Shown one piece after another: positions 40,644-52,017 of a stretch of DNA of 64,000 bases (within the stretch, counting starts at the first letter, position 1; each line of letters starts with the position of its first letter). Origin of the DNA: JOPF133 sp052144935 (GTDB lineage: Bacteria; Acidobacteriota; Terriglobia; Bryobacterales; Bryobacteraceae); contig JBKQPR010000134.1 in NCBI GenBank assembly GCA_052144935.1, positions 1 through 64,000 of the forward strand, written 5' to 3'. The translations under genes and the position numbers were made by a program. The notes below the pieces were generated by a model. The model worked only from the letters and a program-made list of their open reading frames with translations, was not told where the DNA came from and searched no databases.

Positions 40644-41828
40644 TCACTCCTTCAGGAACTGCCCGATGGCCCTCGTGGCTTGGCGGATGCGCTGGTCGTT
40701 TTCCACCAGCGCGAAGCGCACGAAGCCTTCGCCCAGCGGCCCGAAGCCGATGCCCGGCGAGACGGCTACCTGGGCTTTTTCGAGCAGCAGTTTCGAGAAT
40801 TCCAGAGAGCCGATGGAGCGGTAGCCCTCGGGCACCGGAGCCCACAGGAACATGGAGCCGCGGGGCTTTTCCACCGGCCAGCCGGCGCGCTTCAATCCGG
40901 CCACCAGGACATCGCGCCTTCTTTGATAGATCGCGCAGATTTTTCGGGTGTCTTCGTAGCACTCCCGCAAGGCAATGATGGAAGCGATCTGAATGGGCTG
41001 GAACACGCCGTAATCCAGGTAGCTCTTGATGCGAGCGAGCGCCGCGATCATCCTGGCGTTGCCAAGGCAGAAGCCCACCCGCCAGCCCGCCATGTTGTAA
41101 CTCTTGGACATGGAAAAAATCTCGACGGCCACCTCCCGGGCGCCCTCGACCTGCAGGATGCTGGGCGGCTGGTAGCCATCGAAACCGAGGTCGGCGTAAG
41201 CGAAATCGTGAATGATCATGGTGCCGTACCGGTGCGCCAGGCGCACGATCTCGCGCAGGTAATCCAAATCCACGCAGGTGGTGGTGGGGTTGTGCGGGAA
41301 GGAGATCAACAGCAGCTTGGGCTTGACGGAAGACTGGCGGTAGAGATCCTCCAGGCGATTGAGAAATGTGGCGGCGTCGGGCATGGGCAACATGCAGGCG
41401 CAGCCCTCGGCCATGAGGACGCCGTACTGATGGATGGGATAGGCCGGGTTGGGAGAAACCACGGCATCGCCCGGTCCCACGGTGGCGAACAGCAGGTGCG
41501 CCAACGCGTCCTTGGCGCCGATGGTCACAATGGCTTCGCGATCGGGGTCGAGTTCCACGCCGTAGTTGGCCTGATAGCGCCGGGTAATTTCCTCGCGCAG
41601 TCTGGGAATGCCGCGCGACTGCGAATAGCGGTGATTGCGGGCGTTGCGGGCCGCCTCGACCAGTTTGTTGACCACCACGCGCGGCGTGGCGCCATCGGGA
41701 TTGCCCATTCCGAGATCGATCACATCGATCTGCGCGGCCCGCGCTTTGGCCCGCATTTCATTGATGACGGCGAAGACGTAGGGCGGCAGTTTCTGGATGC
41801 GATAGAACTCTTCGGAATCCGGGAGCAT
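40644..41828 (-). CDS. Aminotransferase class I/II, AlaC-like
   Basis: 394 residues. PLP Lys in 'SMSKSYNMAGWRVGF', 'PHNPTTTCVD' and 'GSMFLWAPVPEG' are typical of the AlaC/YfdZ and LL-diaminopimelate aminotransferase branch; 'NPDGATPRVVVNKLVEA' begins it. Glutamate-pyruvate (alanine) transaminase is the best guess, with LL-DAP aminotransferase as the alternative. ATG 41828 has 'ggaaaaga' directly upstream; the further N-terminal in-frame sequence is not protein-like. It lies 50 bases downstream of the hydrolase-GAF start on the same strand, so read as a separate unit. Confidence 0.9.
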   Translation of the reverse strand: MLPDSEEFYRIQKLPPYVFAVINEMRAKARAAQIDVIDLGMGNPDGATPRVVVNKLVEAARNARNHRYSQSRGIPRLREEITRRYQANYGVELDPDREAIVTIGAKDALAHLLFATVGPGDAVVSPNPAYPIHQYGVLMAEGCACMLPMPDAATFLNRLEDLYRQSSVKPKLLLISFPHNPTTTCVDLDYLREIVRLAHRYGTMIIHDFAYADLGFDGYQPPSILQVEGAREVAVEIFSMSKSYNMAGWRVGFCLGNARMIAALARIKSYLDYGVFQPIQIASIIALRECYEDTRKICAIYQRRRDVLVAGLKRAGWPVEKPRGSMFLWAPVPEGYRSIGSLEFSKLLLEKAQVAVSPGIGFGPLGEGFVRFALVENDQRIRQATRAIGQFLKE

Positions 41829-42127
41829 TCTTTTCCATTTTACGGGATCGGGCGGCGGTCTATGCCGCACTTGTAAAAAAATCGTGCCGCGGTGCATGAA
41901 AAGGTCCCCTCGGGGCCACGGTCAAGTTCCTGTGGGAGTGCGCGATATGAGGGTCACCGGATCACATGGTGGACCGCCCAGTACTGGCTTGATCGATAAA
42001 TATTGAGAAAAGCTCGTATCGGAAGGATTGCCCCGGGGGCAATTCGGTGTATACCAATTCAACAATCGGGGGCAAGAGGGAAACGCGGTTAAGCAGTCAA
42101 GCCAAGTGGCTTTGAGGGAGGTCTGCC
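41829..42127. other. Divergent control region with a 17-bp palindrome
   Basis: Between alaC-like (minus) and the Oar-type gene (plus). It contains the palindrome attgcccc-g-ggggcaat (42027-42043) whose left half overlaps a possible TTGCCC, with TATACC 16 bases further. This could be an operator over a promoter for the receptor gene. A strong 'gagggagg' ribosome site lies at 42113-42121. Confidence 0.4.
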
Positions 42128-45472
<3,345 letters not shown>

Positions 45473-45571
45473 GCGGGGCCGCTGGGAACTTCCAAGCAGG
45501 CGCGCGGCCGGCGCCGGCGAACGGGAACTTGGAGGTCGCGTGCGGCGAGCCGTGACGGCACAGGGGGCGCG

Positions 45572-45785
45572 CTACAGATCTTCCGGGCGCAAGCCGGTGT
45601 GCTTGGCCATTTCCGACAGTGCGACCGGTCCCAACTCCTCCTTGTCATGGTAGGCAAAGCGGTATTGGGGCCACCCCTCATGCCGTGGCGTCCGATGGGA
45701 ACCGGAGGGTGCGGGCAATACGCCACCCCATGCGCTGCAACGCCGCAAGCGCCCGCCGCGCCTTGGTTGCGGGCCATTCGCTCAT
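45572..45785 (-). pseudogene. hicA: HicA-type mRNA interferase, frameshifted
   Basis: ATG 45785 overlaps the hicB stop (ATGA). The frame reads 'SEWPATKARRALAALQRMGWRIART' and then must shift by one base to 'SGSHRTPRHEGWPQYRFAYHDKEELGPVALSEMAKHTGLRPEDL', ending at 45572. The catalytic His of 'SGSH' is retained, but without a frameshift the product is cut at 34 residues. Confidence 0.75.
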
Positions 45786-45991
45786 GCGGCAATGCAGAAC
45801 TGCAACGTGTCGGCTGCGGGGTTCATCTCTCCGTGCTCGATTTCCTCAGCAATTACGCGCAACGCAAGAGTCTTGGCCTTCAGCGTCGCTTCCTCGGGAG
45901 TCGAGCCGTATACCGTAACGCCCGGCAGTTCGGGAATGTCGCCAATCCAGCGGCCGTCCGTCTCGCGGAGCAACCGGATGGTAAGTTGCAT
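45782..45991 (-). CDS. hicB: HicB-type antitoxin
   Basis: 69 residues of the short HicB type: 'LLRETDGRWIGDIPELPGVTVYGSTPEEATLKAKTLALRVIAEEIEHGE'. This is the partial RNase H fold without a DNA-binding tail. ATG 45991 has 'agga' ten bases upstream; ATG 46000 is an alternative. Its stop overlaps hicA. With hicA broken, it is an orphan antitoxin. Confidence 0.8.
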   Translation of the reverse strand: MQLTIRLLRETDGRWIGDIPELPGVTVYGSTPEEATLKAKTLALRVIAEEIEHGEMNPAADTLQFCIAA

Positions 45992-46083
45992 ATGCTTCAT
46001 CCTACCAGGATCCCGAGGTTCATGGACCGAATCGCTATGAGCCTGGACTCCCAAATCTCGCGAACTGTGGCGGCTCAGTGAGA

Positions 46084-46788
46084 TTACTTCTTGATCGCCA
46101 CTCTGGAGAAATACGCGTCCGTGTCCGGCCCGATCCACAGCGCCACTTTCCCGTGCGTCTTCCCCAGCTTCAGGTCATTGACGATCAGGCATGGCTGAGC
46201 CGCGCCGTTCACGTAAAGTCGGGCGTGTGTCCCGGACACCACAATCTTCAGGCTGGTCCATGCGCCCGGCTCCAGATCGGTGTAGGACTCATACACGCCG
46301 GGACTCTCGTTGCGCAGCCGCTCCCAGGGAAAATCGGGGTTCGCCATGTACTGGGTGGAATGGTTGCGGCGGAGCTGGTCCTCGGCGCGCCCGTTGGTGG
46401 GCCGCAGATAAAAGCACTCGAAGTGCGAGCCGTCGGGCTGGATGCGAAACGCGATGCCGGCGAATCCCCGCGCCGAATCCGGGGCTCCCGCGCGGGGAGC
46501 CGCGGCGAAATCGGCCTCAATGGTTCCGTCCTCAAAATCCGAGTCCGAAAGCAGCGCCATCGCATGGCCCGCGCCGGCCTGGGTGGGCATAAGGCCGGGT
46601 TGGTCGAGAAGCCGGACCGCCGGCCGCCCGCGATAAGTCGCCAGCTCGGCTTTGACGTTGACGGGCGCCAAACCGGACATGGACTGGAATTGGTAGTTCT
46701 GCCCCGGCAATTCCCGAGAGGTAACGAGCAGCGCCAGAATCGCCGCCGCCGCGAATCGCGGGCTGGAGTGGCTTACGGATCTTTGCAT
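46084..46788 (-). CDS. Secreted LamG/DUF1080-like concanavalin-fold protein
   Basis: 234 residues with an N-terminal signal ('FAAAAILALLVTSRELPGQ'). The body is a jelly-roll: 'DSDFEDGTIEADFAA', 'ARGFAGIAFRIQPDGSHFECFYLRPTNGRAEDQLRRNHSTQYM', 'WTSLKIVVSGTHARLYVNGAAQPCLIVNDLKLGKTHGKVALWIGPDTDAYFSRVAI'. This is the 3-keto-disaccharide hydrolase (DUF1080)/laminin-G pattern, often linked to carbohydrate binding. No catalytic assignment is made. Divergent from the patatin gene. Confidence 0.7.
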   Translation of the reverse strand: MQRSVSHSSPRFAAAAILALLVTSRELPGQNYQFQSMSGLAPVNVKAELATYRGRPAVRLLDQPGLMPTQAGAGHAMALLSDSDFEDGTIEADFAAAPRAGAPDSARGFAGIAFRIQPDGSHFECFYLRPTNGRAEDQLRRNHSTQYMANPDFPWERLRNESPGVYESYTDLEPGAWTSLKIVVSGTHARLYVNGAAQPCLIVNDLKLGKTHGKVALWIGPDTDAYFSRVAIKK

Positions 46789-46921
46789 ACGTACTCAGAC
46801 GAAGATGGCAGCCAGAGGTCGCGGCGGCGCTGGTCAACGCGGAACCTGGCAGCTAAATTGCCCATCCAAGATGGTAGCAAGTCCATTCCCACGGAGGCTT
46901 CCGGGAATGGCAAGGAGGGGT

Positions 46922-47884
46922 ATGCACGCTGTACGCCGCTTTGCCGGCAGCTTGATCTCCAGTTTGCGCCATTCACTGAGCGCCAGGCGGCCGGCACGGC
47001 CCAGGGCGCCCGCCGAGGCGCCCCGCATCGGCCTGGCGCTGGGTGGCGGATTCGCCCGCGGCATCGCCCACGCGGCGGTGCTCGAAGTTTTCGAAGAAAA
47101 TCAGATCCCCATACACTGCATCACCGGGGTGAGCGCCGGGGCCATCGTGGCGGCGGCTTACGCCAGCGGCCTCACGCCCGCCGAAATCGCGCGCGCCGGC
47201 TGCCGCATGCGCTTCGGCGACGTGGGCAGTTGGACGCTCTGCCGCATGGGCTTCCTGGCGAGCGAGCGCATGAAGCGATTTCTGGAGCGCCTGCTCAAAC
47301 GCTACCGCTTCGAGGAAATGCGCATCCCGCTGGGCGTGATCGCCACGGACCTCTGCGCGGGCCAGCCGGTGGCCTTCCGCGACAAAGGCGACGTCTTTGT
47401 GCCGATCCGCGCCAGTTGCGCCTACCCGGGCCTGTTCCTGCCCGTGCGCCACGAAGGCCGCCTGCTGGTGGATGGCGCGGTGACGATGGAGATCCCCGCG
47501 CTGCTGGCCCGCCAGCTTGGCGCTACGCACGTGATTTCCGTGTACCTGCCGGCGCAATCGGAGGCGCGCCCGCCGCGCCATGTGTTTGAAGTGGTGAACC
47601 GGTGCTTCCAAATCCTGCACGAGCGCTCCGAAGAGGGCTGGCGCGCAGCCAGCGACTTGGTGATCGCGCCGGATGTGCGGGCGGTGGCATGGGACGGCTT
47701 CGGCTGCGGCGAGGAACTGCTGAAGGCGGGCCAGGAAGCCGCGCTGGCGGCGCTGCCGGAAATCCAGTCCTGGCTGCCTCCGCGGCCGGGCCAGCCGGCG
47801 CCCCGCGAAGCGGCGGTCTCCCGGAGCCGTCCGGAGATAACCGCTTCAATCGCCGCCACGGCTCCCTTACGGGGCGCCCCCTGA
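46922..47884 (+). CDS. Patatin-like phospholipase (RssA-like)
   Basis: 320 residues. Oxyanion 'LALGGGFARGIAHAAVLEVFEE', nucleophile Ser71 in 'GVSAGAIVAA', and the Asp of 'LVDGAVTMEIP' form the Ser-Asp dyad. 'ACAYPGLFLPV' is the usual 'AS.A.PG.FPPV' type segment. Cytoplasmic acyl hydrolase; NTE-type or RssA-type in E. coli. ATG 46922 follows a strong 'aaggagggg'. The C-terminal 45 residues are Pro/Arg-rich and disordered-looking. Confidence 0.9.
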   Translation: MHAVRRFAGSLISSLRHSLSARRPARPRAPAEAPRIGLALGGGFARGIAHAAVLEVFEENQIPIHCITGVSAGAIVAAAYASGLTPAEIARAGCRMRFGDVGSWTLCRMGFLASERMKRFLERLLKRYRFEEMRIPLGVIATDLCAGQPVAFRDKGDVFVPIRASCAYPGLFLPVRHEGRLLVDGAVTMEIPALLARQLGATHVISVYLPAQSEARPPRHVFEVVNRCFQILHERSEEGWRAASDLVIAPDVRAVAWDGFGCGEELLKAGQEAALAALPEIQSWLPPRPGQPAPREAAVSRSRPEITASIAATAPLRGAP

Positions 47885-48110
47885 GCCCGGCTCTGAACGC
47901 GAGCCGGAGCCAGCCCCGGAGGGCAGCGGGCCAAGCATAGGCGTTAAGAAAGGCCCGACGTGGCTGTGGCGGGGCTTCTGCGGGCAGGGCGTTTTTCGTG
48001 CCGATGAATTCGGAAATTCCCAAAAAACGCCAGTTTCCGGTAAGATCACAATGCAATGCGGCAATGGACGAGAAGCCCACAATATCGTTCCCGACGCGCG
48101 GCAGCCAAGT
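47885..48110. other. Intergenic region downstream of the patatin gene
   Basis: No gene seen. Two gcgttttt/aaaaaacgc segments (about 47986-48027) form a loose inverted repeat. The region between 47885 and 48496 as a whole holds only one weak reading frame. Confidence 0.4.
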
Positions 48111-48317
48111 TCATAGCGGCCATTTGGAACGCGGTGGCTCGACATGTTCGAGGCTGACGCGGCCCACGGCTGTGGGGCTCGGCGCGCTGATCTCCCCCTC
48201 CTTCGATACGGAGAACAACATGCGAGAGGGAACGCCCTGCGGAAACAGGATGCGATAGTAGGCGCCACGCTTCTTCACCGTGTACGCGACGGTAATGCTG
48301 TGGTTCTCCAAGACCAC
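48111..48317 (-). CDS. Short hypothetical or gene remnant
   Basis: 68 residues from GTG 48317, reading 'ITVAYTVKKRGAYYRILFPQGVPSRMLFSVSKEGEISAPSPTAV'. The strand-like text looks protein-like and the frame continues upstream without a start codon, so it may be the end of a decayed gene. No ribosome site; not assigned. Confidence 0.25.
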   Translation of the reverse strand: MVLENHSITVAYTVKKRGAYYRILFPQGVPSRMLFSVSKEGEISAPSPTAVGRVSLEHVEPPRSKWPL

Positions 48318-48496
48318 AGAATATTCATACGGCGTCGCTCTCTCAACCCGTGACGTGATTTTCGTCGCCTGGCTCGCAAGGGCCGTCTGGCATGAGCTGG
48401 GATTCTGACCCCTGGAGGACCGAGGCGCGGAGGTGCGCGGTAGGCGAGCGGGACGCGAGCCCGCGCCGGAGCGCCACCTGTGCTACGATGCGGCTT

Positions 48497-48652
48497 ATGC
48501 CTGACATTAATCTCCATGAATGGCCCATTGAAGCCTTCGCGATCGTTGCGTTTGCGCTGTCGATCTTCAATTTCTTCGTATCGCTCTGGTCCATCAAGAA
48601 CCTGCGGGCGTTGAACGCGAAGACGGCGGACAAGCCTCCTACCGCGTCATAA
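48497..48652 (+). CDS. Single-span membrane small protein
   Basis: 51 residues: a short acidic N-terminus, one hydrophobic helix ('AFAIVAFALSIFNFFVSLW') and a basic C-terminus, 'SIKNLRALNAKTADKPPTAS'. No family recognised. TACGAT just upstream could be a -10. The strict hydrophobic/charged layout suggests that it is expressed, but there is no homologue in view. Confidence 0.4.
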   Translation: MPDINLHEWPIEAFAIVAFALSIFNFFVSLWSIKNLRALNAKTADKPPTAS

Positions 48653-48903
48653 ACGCAATCTCGACGTTGCCTTGTGTATCCGAACGCGCGAAGCGCCGTT
48701 ACGATAACTGCTTAAGAACTTTCGCGCGCACGTCCCTCTTCCGCGCACGCGGCGGAGCTCGCCGTCAAGTTCAACCATCCCCGAGACGTCGATGGGAGCG
48801 GGAGGCGCGCCAAAGCCGCCCGCAACATGAGCCGCGCCTGGGCGAGTTTCGCGCGAAACGGCAATCCGTGCCACGACGAGATTCCCGCATGGCCCGCCTC
48901 GGG
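48653..48903. other. Short stretch without a gene
   Basis: No gene seen. GC-rich and next to a recombinase remnant; probably decayed element DNA. Confidence 0.4.
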
Positions 48904-49130
48904 TCACGCAGTGTGCAGAAGCATTCTCTGCCCCGGAAGACCGCAATGAAGCGCTGCGGCGCTGATCCAATCCAGTATCGTCTGCGTGCGGATAGGCCTC
49001 GAGAAACCCTGTGTTTCCCGGTAATCCGACAGTTCGCGCAAATTGCCTGCTTCGGGTGCCGTCTGGAATCCGAGCGAACGTCGTAAGTTCAGATAAGCCT
49101 CGATGTGCGCCCCAACTGAGCCGGATTCAT
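48904..49130 (-). pseudogene. N-terminus of a second tyrosine recombinase, truncated
   Basis: Reads 'HIEAYLNLRRSLGFQTAPEAGNLRELSDYRETQGFSRPIRTQTILDWI', the SAM-like core-binding domain of XerC/D-type recombinases. The start codon overlaps the stop of the preceding recombinase (ATGA at 49126-49129) but is one base out of frame with this stretch. Catalytic domain missing. Confidence 0.6.
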
Positions 49131-49325
49131 TGTGCTCCTCCCGGCCAAGGTAAAGCGACCTGTGCCAGGGATGGCAGGTCGAGTTTGGCATAGATGCCTG
49201 TGGTGGTGAGCGAACCATGCCCGAGGATGTCAGCGACCTCTTTGAAACTCGCTCCGCCGCGCACCGGGGTTGTGGCAAGCGTGTGCCGCAGGACGTAAGC
49301 GCCAGCGCATGGAGCGCCGATTCCC
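49127..49325 (-). pseudogene. C-terminus of a tyrosine recombinase
   Basis: Reads 'YVLRHTLATTPVRGGASFKEVADILGHGSLTTTGIYAKLDLPSLAQVALPWPGG'. The Arg-His, Leu-Gly-His and Tyr catalytic positions of XerC/D are visible. Its N-terminal part is lost and the sequence meets a Toprim remnant of opposite strand at about 49325. With the next remnant it resembles two members of a recombinase-in-trio (RIT) element. Confidence 0.65.
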
Positions 49326-49528
49326 GTTTGCCGCAGCAGGAGTTGGTGGTGATGCTGGATGGCGACGAGGCCGGGCGGCTGGCCAGCCAGAAGCTGGCAG
49401 CGCGGTTGTGGAAGAGACTTTCGCCATCCATGGTGGAGGTGCCCAGCGGCCGACAACCAGATCAACTGTCGACTGAGGAAAGCGAACGGATTCTGAGCAG
49501 AGCGAGCGGCGCTCCCGGAGTACCATGA
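49325..49528 (+). pseudogene. Toprim-domain remnant of a primase-like protein
   Basis: Reads 'QQELVVMLDGDEAGRLASQKLAARLWKRLSPSMVEVPSGRQPDQLSTEESERIL'. The 'DGDEAGR' box is the Toprim Asp motif and 'PDQLS' is typical of CHC2 zinc-finger/DnaG-like proteins on mobile elements. Zinc-finger part absent; the frame begins at the junction with the recombinase remnant. Confidence 0.6.
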
Positions 49529-49704
49529 TGGCATTGCAGTTCGATTCGGCTCACGCGAGTTCCCGCCGGTCCTTGCTGTAACCGGCCCGTCAGCGGCGAC
49601 GTTACCAAGGCCTGCATGAGCGCGTCCTCGACGTTGTGAAATCGGCCCATTTTCATGCCTTCCATGATGAGCGCTTCAAGTTCCGGTCTGTGAATTATCG
49701 TCAT
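49462..49704 (-). pseudogene. ParD/CopG-like antitoxin, C-terminus not family-like
   Basis: The first 35 residues, 'TIIHRPELEALIMEGMKMGRFHNVEDALMQAL', match ParD-type antitoxins ('ELE.LI.EGM..GRF.NVEEAL..AL'). After about residue 38 the reading ('GPAGTRVSRIELQCHHG') no longer looks like the family and overlaps the Toprim remnant on the other strand. No toxin follows. Probably truncated. Confidence 0.45.
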
Positions 49705-50001
49705 TACGGCGCCCCACCCCATCTTGATGTTGGCACATACGGTCCCGATTCGCAGTGGACTTCAGGGATGACAGGGGCCGGACGTGCGGCTCACTCGCCC
49801 TCACGTCCACTGACCTTCTGCGACTGCATCACGAACCTCTCCACGGGGCGGCTTAAGCCCTCCGGCATTGGGGAATTCCGCCGGGGCCCGCCCCAGCCCG
49901 CCTGGAATCCGTTCTACAATATCAATACATTCGCTGACCGGCTGCCTTTTTGCCGAGGGGACCCTGGCAGGCAGCGGGATTCCACGCGAGGAGACTGTCT
50001 G

Positions 50002-52005
50002 ATGAAGCGCATCATCGCAATGCTGGCTTCGGCGGCGCTGCTGGTAGCCGCGGAAGAAACGGTGGCGCCTCTGGGCTCCTACACGGCCGCGGAACGGCGT
50101 CAATGGGAGTTCCAGCCGCGAAAAGACCCGGCGCCTCCCGCGTTTTCCGAGGCCGCGGATCAAGCCTGGTTGAAGACGCCGGTGGACGCCTTCATTCTGG
50201 CGGGTCTCCGGAAAGCCGGCCTGAAACCGGCGCCACGGGCCGACCGGGCCACGCTCATTCGCCGGATCACCTTCGACCTGATTGGCCTGCCGCCGACGCC
50301 CCAGGAAATCGACGCGTTTGTAACCGACAAGACGCCCCACGCCTGGGAGAAAGTGGTGGACCGTTTGCTCGCGTCGCCGCACTACGGCGAGCAGTGGGGA
50401 CGCCATTGGCTGGACGTGGTGCGCTTCGCCGAGTCCGACGGGTATGAGTACGATATGCACCGGCCGGACGCCTGGCGCTATCGCGATTACGTCACCCAAA
50501 GCTTTAACGACGACAAGCCCTACGATGCCTTCGTGAAAGAGCAACTCGCCGGCGATGAAATAGACCCCGCTAACCGGACCTACCTGGTGGCCAGCGGTTT
50601 CAACCGCCTCGGGCCGCTGCGCAAGAACGCCGGCAATCAGGACGTGGCCAGCTCGCACAACGAGGTGCTCACGGAGATGACCAACATCGTGGGCGCGGCG
50701 TTTCTGGGCGTGACGGTAGGCTGCGCGCGTTGCCACGACCATAAGTTCGACCCGTTCCGCCAATCGGATTACTACCGGCTGCAGGCTCACTTCGCCCAGA
50801 TCCAACCCGACGATCTGGTGCTGGCCAGCCGGGAAGAGCAGGATGCCTGGAAGGCCAAGGCCCAGCCGGTGGAACAGCAGAAACGGCGCCTCCAGGCCGA
50901 GCTGCGGCGCGCGCCCGACGCCGCCAAGGCCAAGCTGGAAATGGATCTGGAGGCTCTCGACGACCAACTGCCGCCTCCGCTCGAAGCCATCTACAGCGTG
51001 AAGGACGACGCGCACAAGGCTACCCCGGTAAAGGTTCTGTTCCACGGCGATTATCTGAATCCGGTGGCCACGGTCGGGGTACGGCCGCTGGGAATTCTGC
51101 TTCCCGATGGCACGCCCGAGGCGCCCATTCAGACGGAGAAGCCGCGCCTCAAGCTGGCCGAGTGGATCGCCGATCCGGCCAATCCGTTGACCGCGCGGGT
51201 GATGGTGAACCGCATCTGGCAGTATCATTTTGGCCGGGGCATTGTAGCGACTCCTAACGATTTCGGGCGCATGGGCATGCGGCCCTCGCATCCCGAGCTG
51301 CTCGACTGGCTGGCCAGCCGGTTCATAGAAGGAGGATGGAAACTCAAGCCCATCCACCGCATGATTCTGCTCTCCAGCGCCTACCAGCAATCCAGCCTCT
51401 CTCCGATAGAGAAGGCTGCCACGGAAAAGGATTCGGAAGACGCCCTGTTGTGGAAGTTCAACCACCGGCGCCTGGAAGCGGAAGAGATCCGCGACGCGAT
51501 GCTGGCCGTCTCCGCGCGCCTGAACCTGAAGGCGGGAGGCGCCAGCTTCATGGTTCCAATTGATCCCGAACTGGTTTTGATGCTGAAACGGCCGCAGTAT
51601 TGGGTTCCAACCCGGGACAAATCCGAATACAATCGGCGAACCGTCTACATGATCTATAAGCGCAACCTGCGGCTGCCGTTCGTGGAGGTGTTCGATGCGC
51701 CGGACACGCTGCTCTCCTGCGCGCGGCGCGAGCAATCGACGCACGCTCCGCAGGCGCTGGAATTATTGAACGGCCAAACCTCCAACGATCTGGCGGCGGC
51801 CTTCGCGGCGCGGCTCATCAAAGAGCGCGCCACGGCGGCCGAACGGGTGGAATACGCGTGGCGCCTCGCGGCGGGCCGCGCGCCCACGGCCGCCGAAAAG
51901 TCGCTGGCTCTGAAATTCTTCGCCGGTACTCCGGACGATCCCGCCAAAGTGAAGGAGTTCGCCCTGGCGGTGTTCAATCTGAATGCGTTTCTGTATGTGA
52001 ATTAG
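50002..52005 (+). CDS. DUF1549/DUF1553 protein (planctomycete cytochrome-C-like)
   Basis: 667 residues, signal peptide 'MKRIIAMLASAALLVAAEE'. DUF1549 (about 50-270): 'TPVDAFILAGLRKAGLKPAPRADRATLIRRITFDLIGLPPTPQEI', 'HYGEQWGRHWLDVVRFAESDGYEYD', and a CxxCH site 'GCARCHDHKFDPF' that would bind heme or metal. DUF1553 (about 390-667): 'WIADPANPLTARVMVNRIWQYHFGRGIVATPNDFG', 'HRRLEAEEIRDAMLAVSARLN', 'ALELLNGQ'. Function unknown; in Planctomycetes and Acidobacteria these precede DUF1501 genes, as here. ATG 50002 follows 'cgaggaga'. Confidence 0.92.
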   Translation: MKRIIAMLASAALLVAAEETVAPLGSYTAAERRQWEFQPRKDPAPPAFSEAADQAWLKTPVDAFILAGLRKAGLKPAPRADRATLIRRITFDLIGLPPTPQEIDAFVTDKTPHAWEKVVDRLLASPHYGEQWGRHWLDVVRFAESDGYEYDMHRPDAWRYRDYVTQSFNDDKPYDAFVKEQLAGDEIDPANRTYLVASGFNRLGPLRKNAGNQDVASSHNEVLTEMTNIVGAAFLGVTVGCARCHDHKFDPFRQSDYYRLQAHFAQIQPDDLVLASREEQDAWKAKAQPVEQQKRRLQAELRRAPDAAKAKLEMDLEALDDQLPPPLEAIYSVKDDAHKATPVKVLFHGDYLNPVATVGVRPLGILLPDGTPEAPIQTEKPRLKLAEWIADPANPLTARVMVNRIWQYHFGRGIVATPNDFGRMGMRPSHPELLDWLASRFIEGGWKLKPIHRMILLSSAYQQSSLSPIEKAATEKDSEDALLWKFNHRRLEAEEIRDAMLAVSARLNLKAGGASFMVPIDPELVLMLKRPQYWVPTRDKSEYNRRTVYMIYKRNLRLPFVEVFDAPDTLLSCARREQSTHAPQALELLNGQTSNDLAAAFAARLIKERATAAERVEYAWRLAAGRAPTAAEKSLALKFFAGTPDDPAKVKEFALAVFNLNAFLYVN

Positions 52006-52017
52006 GGGGGAATGAGA

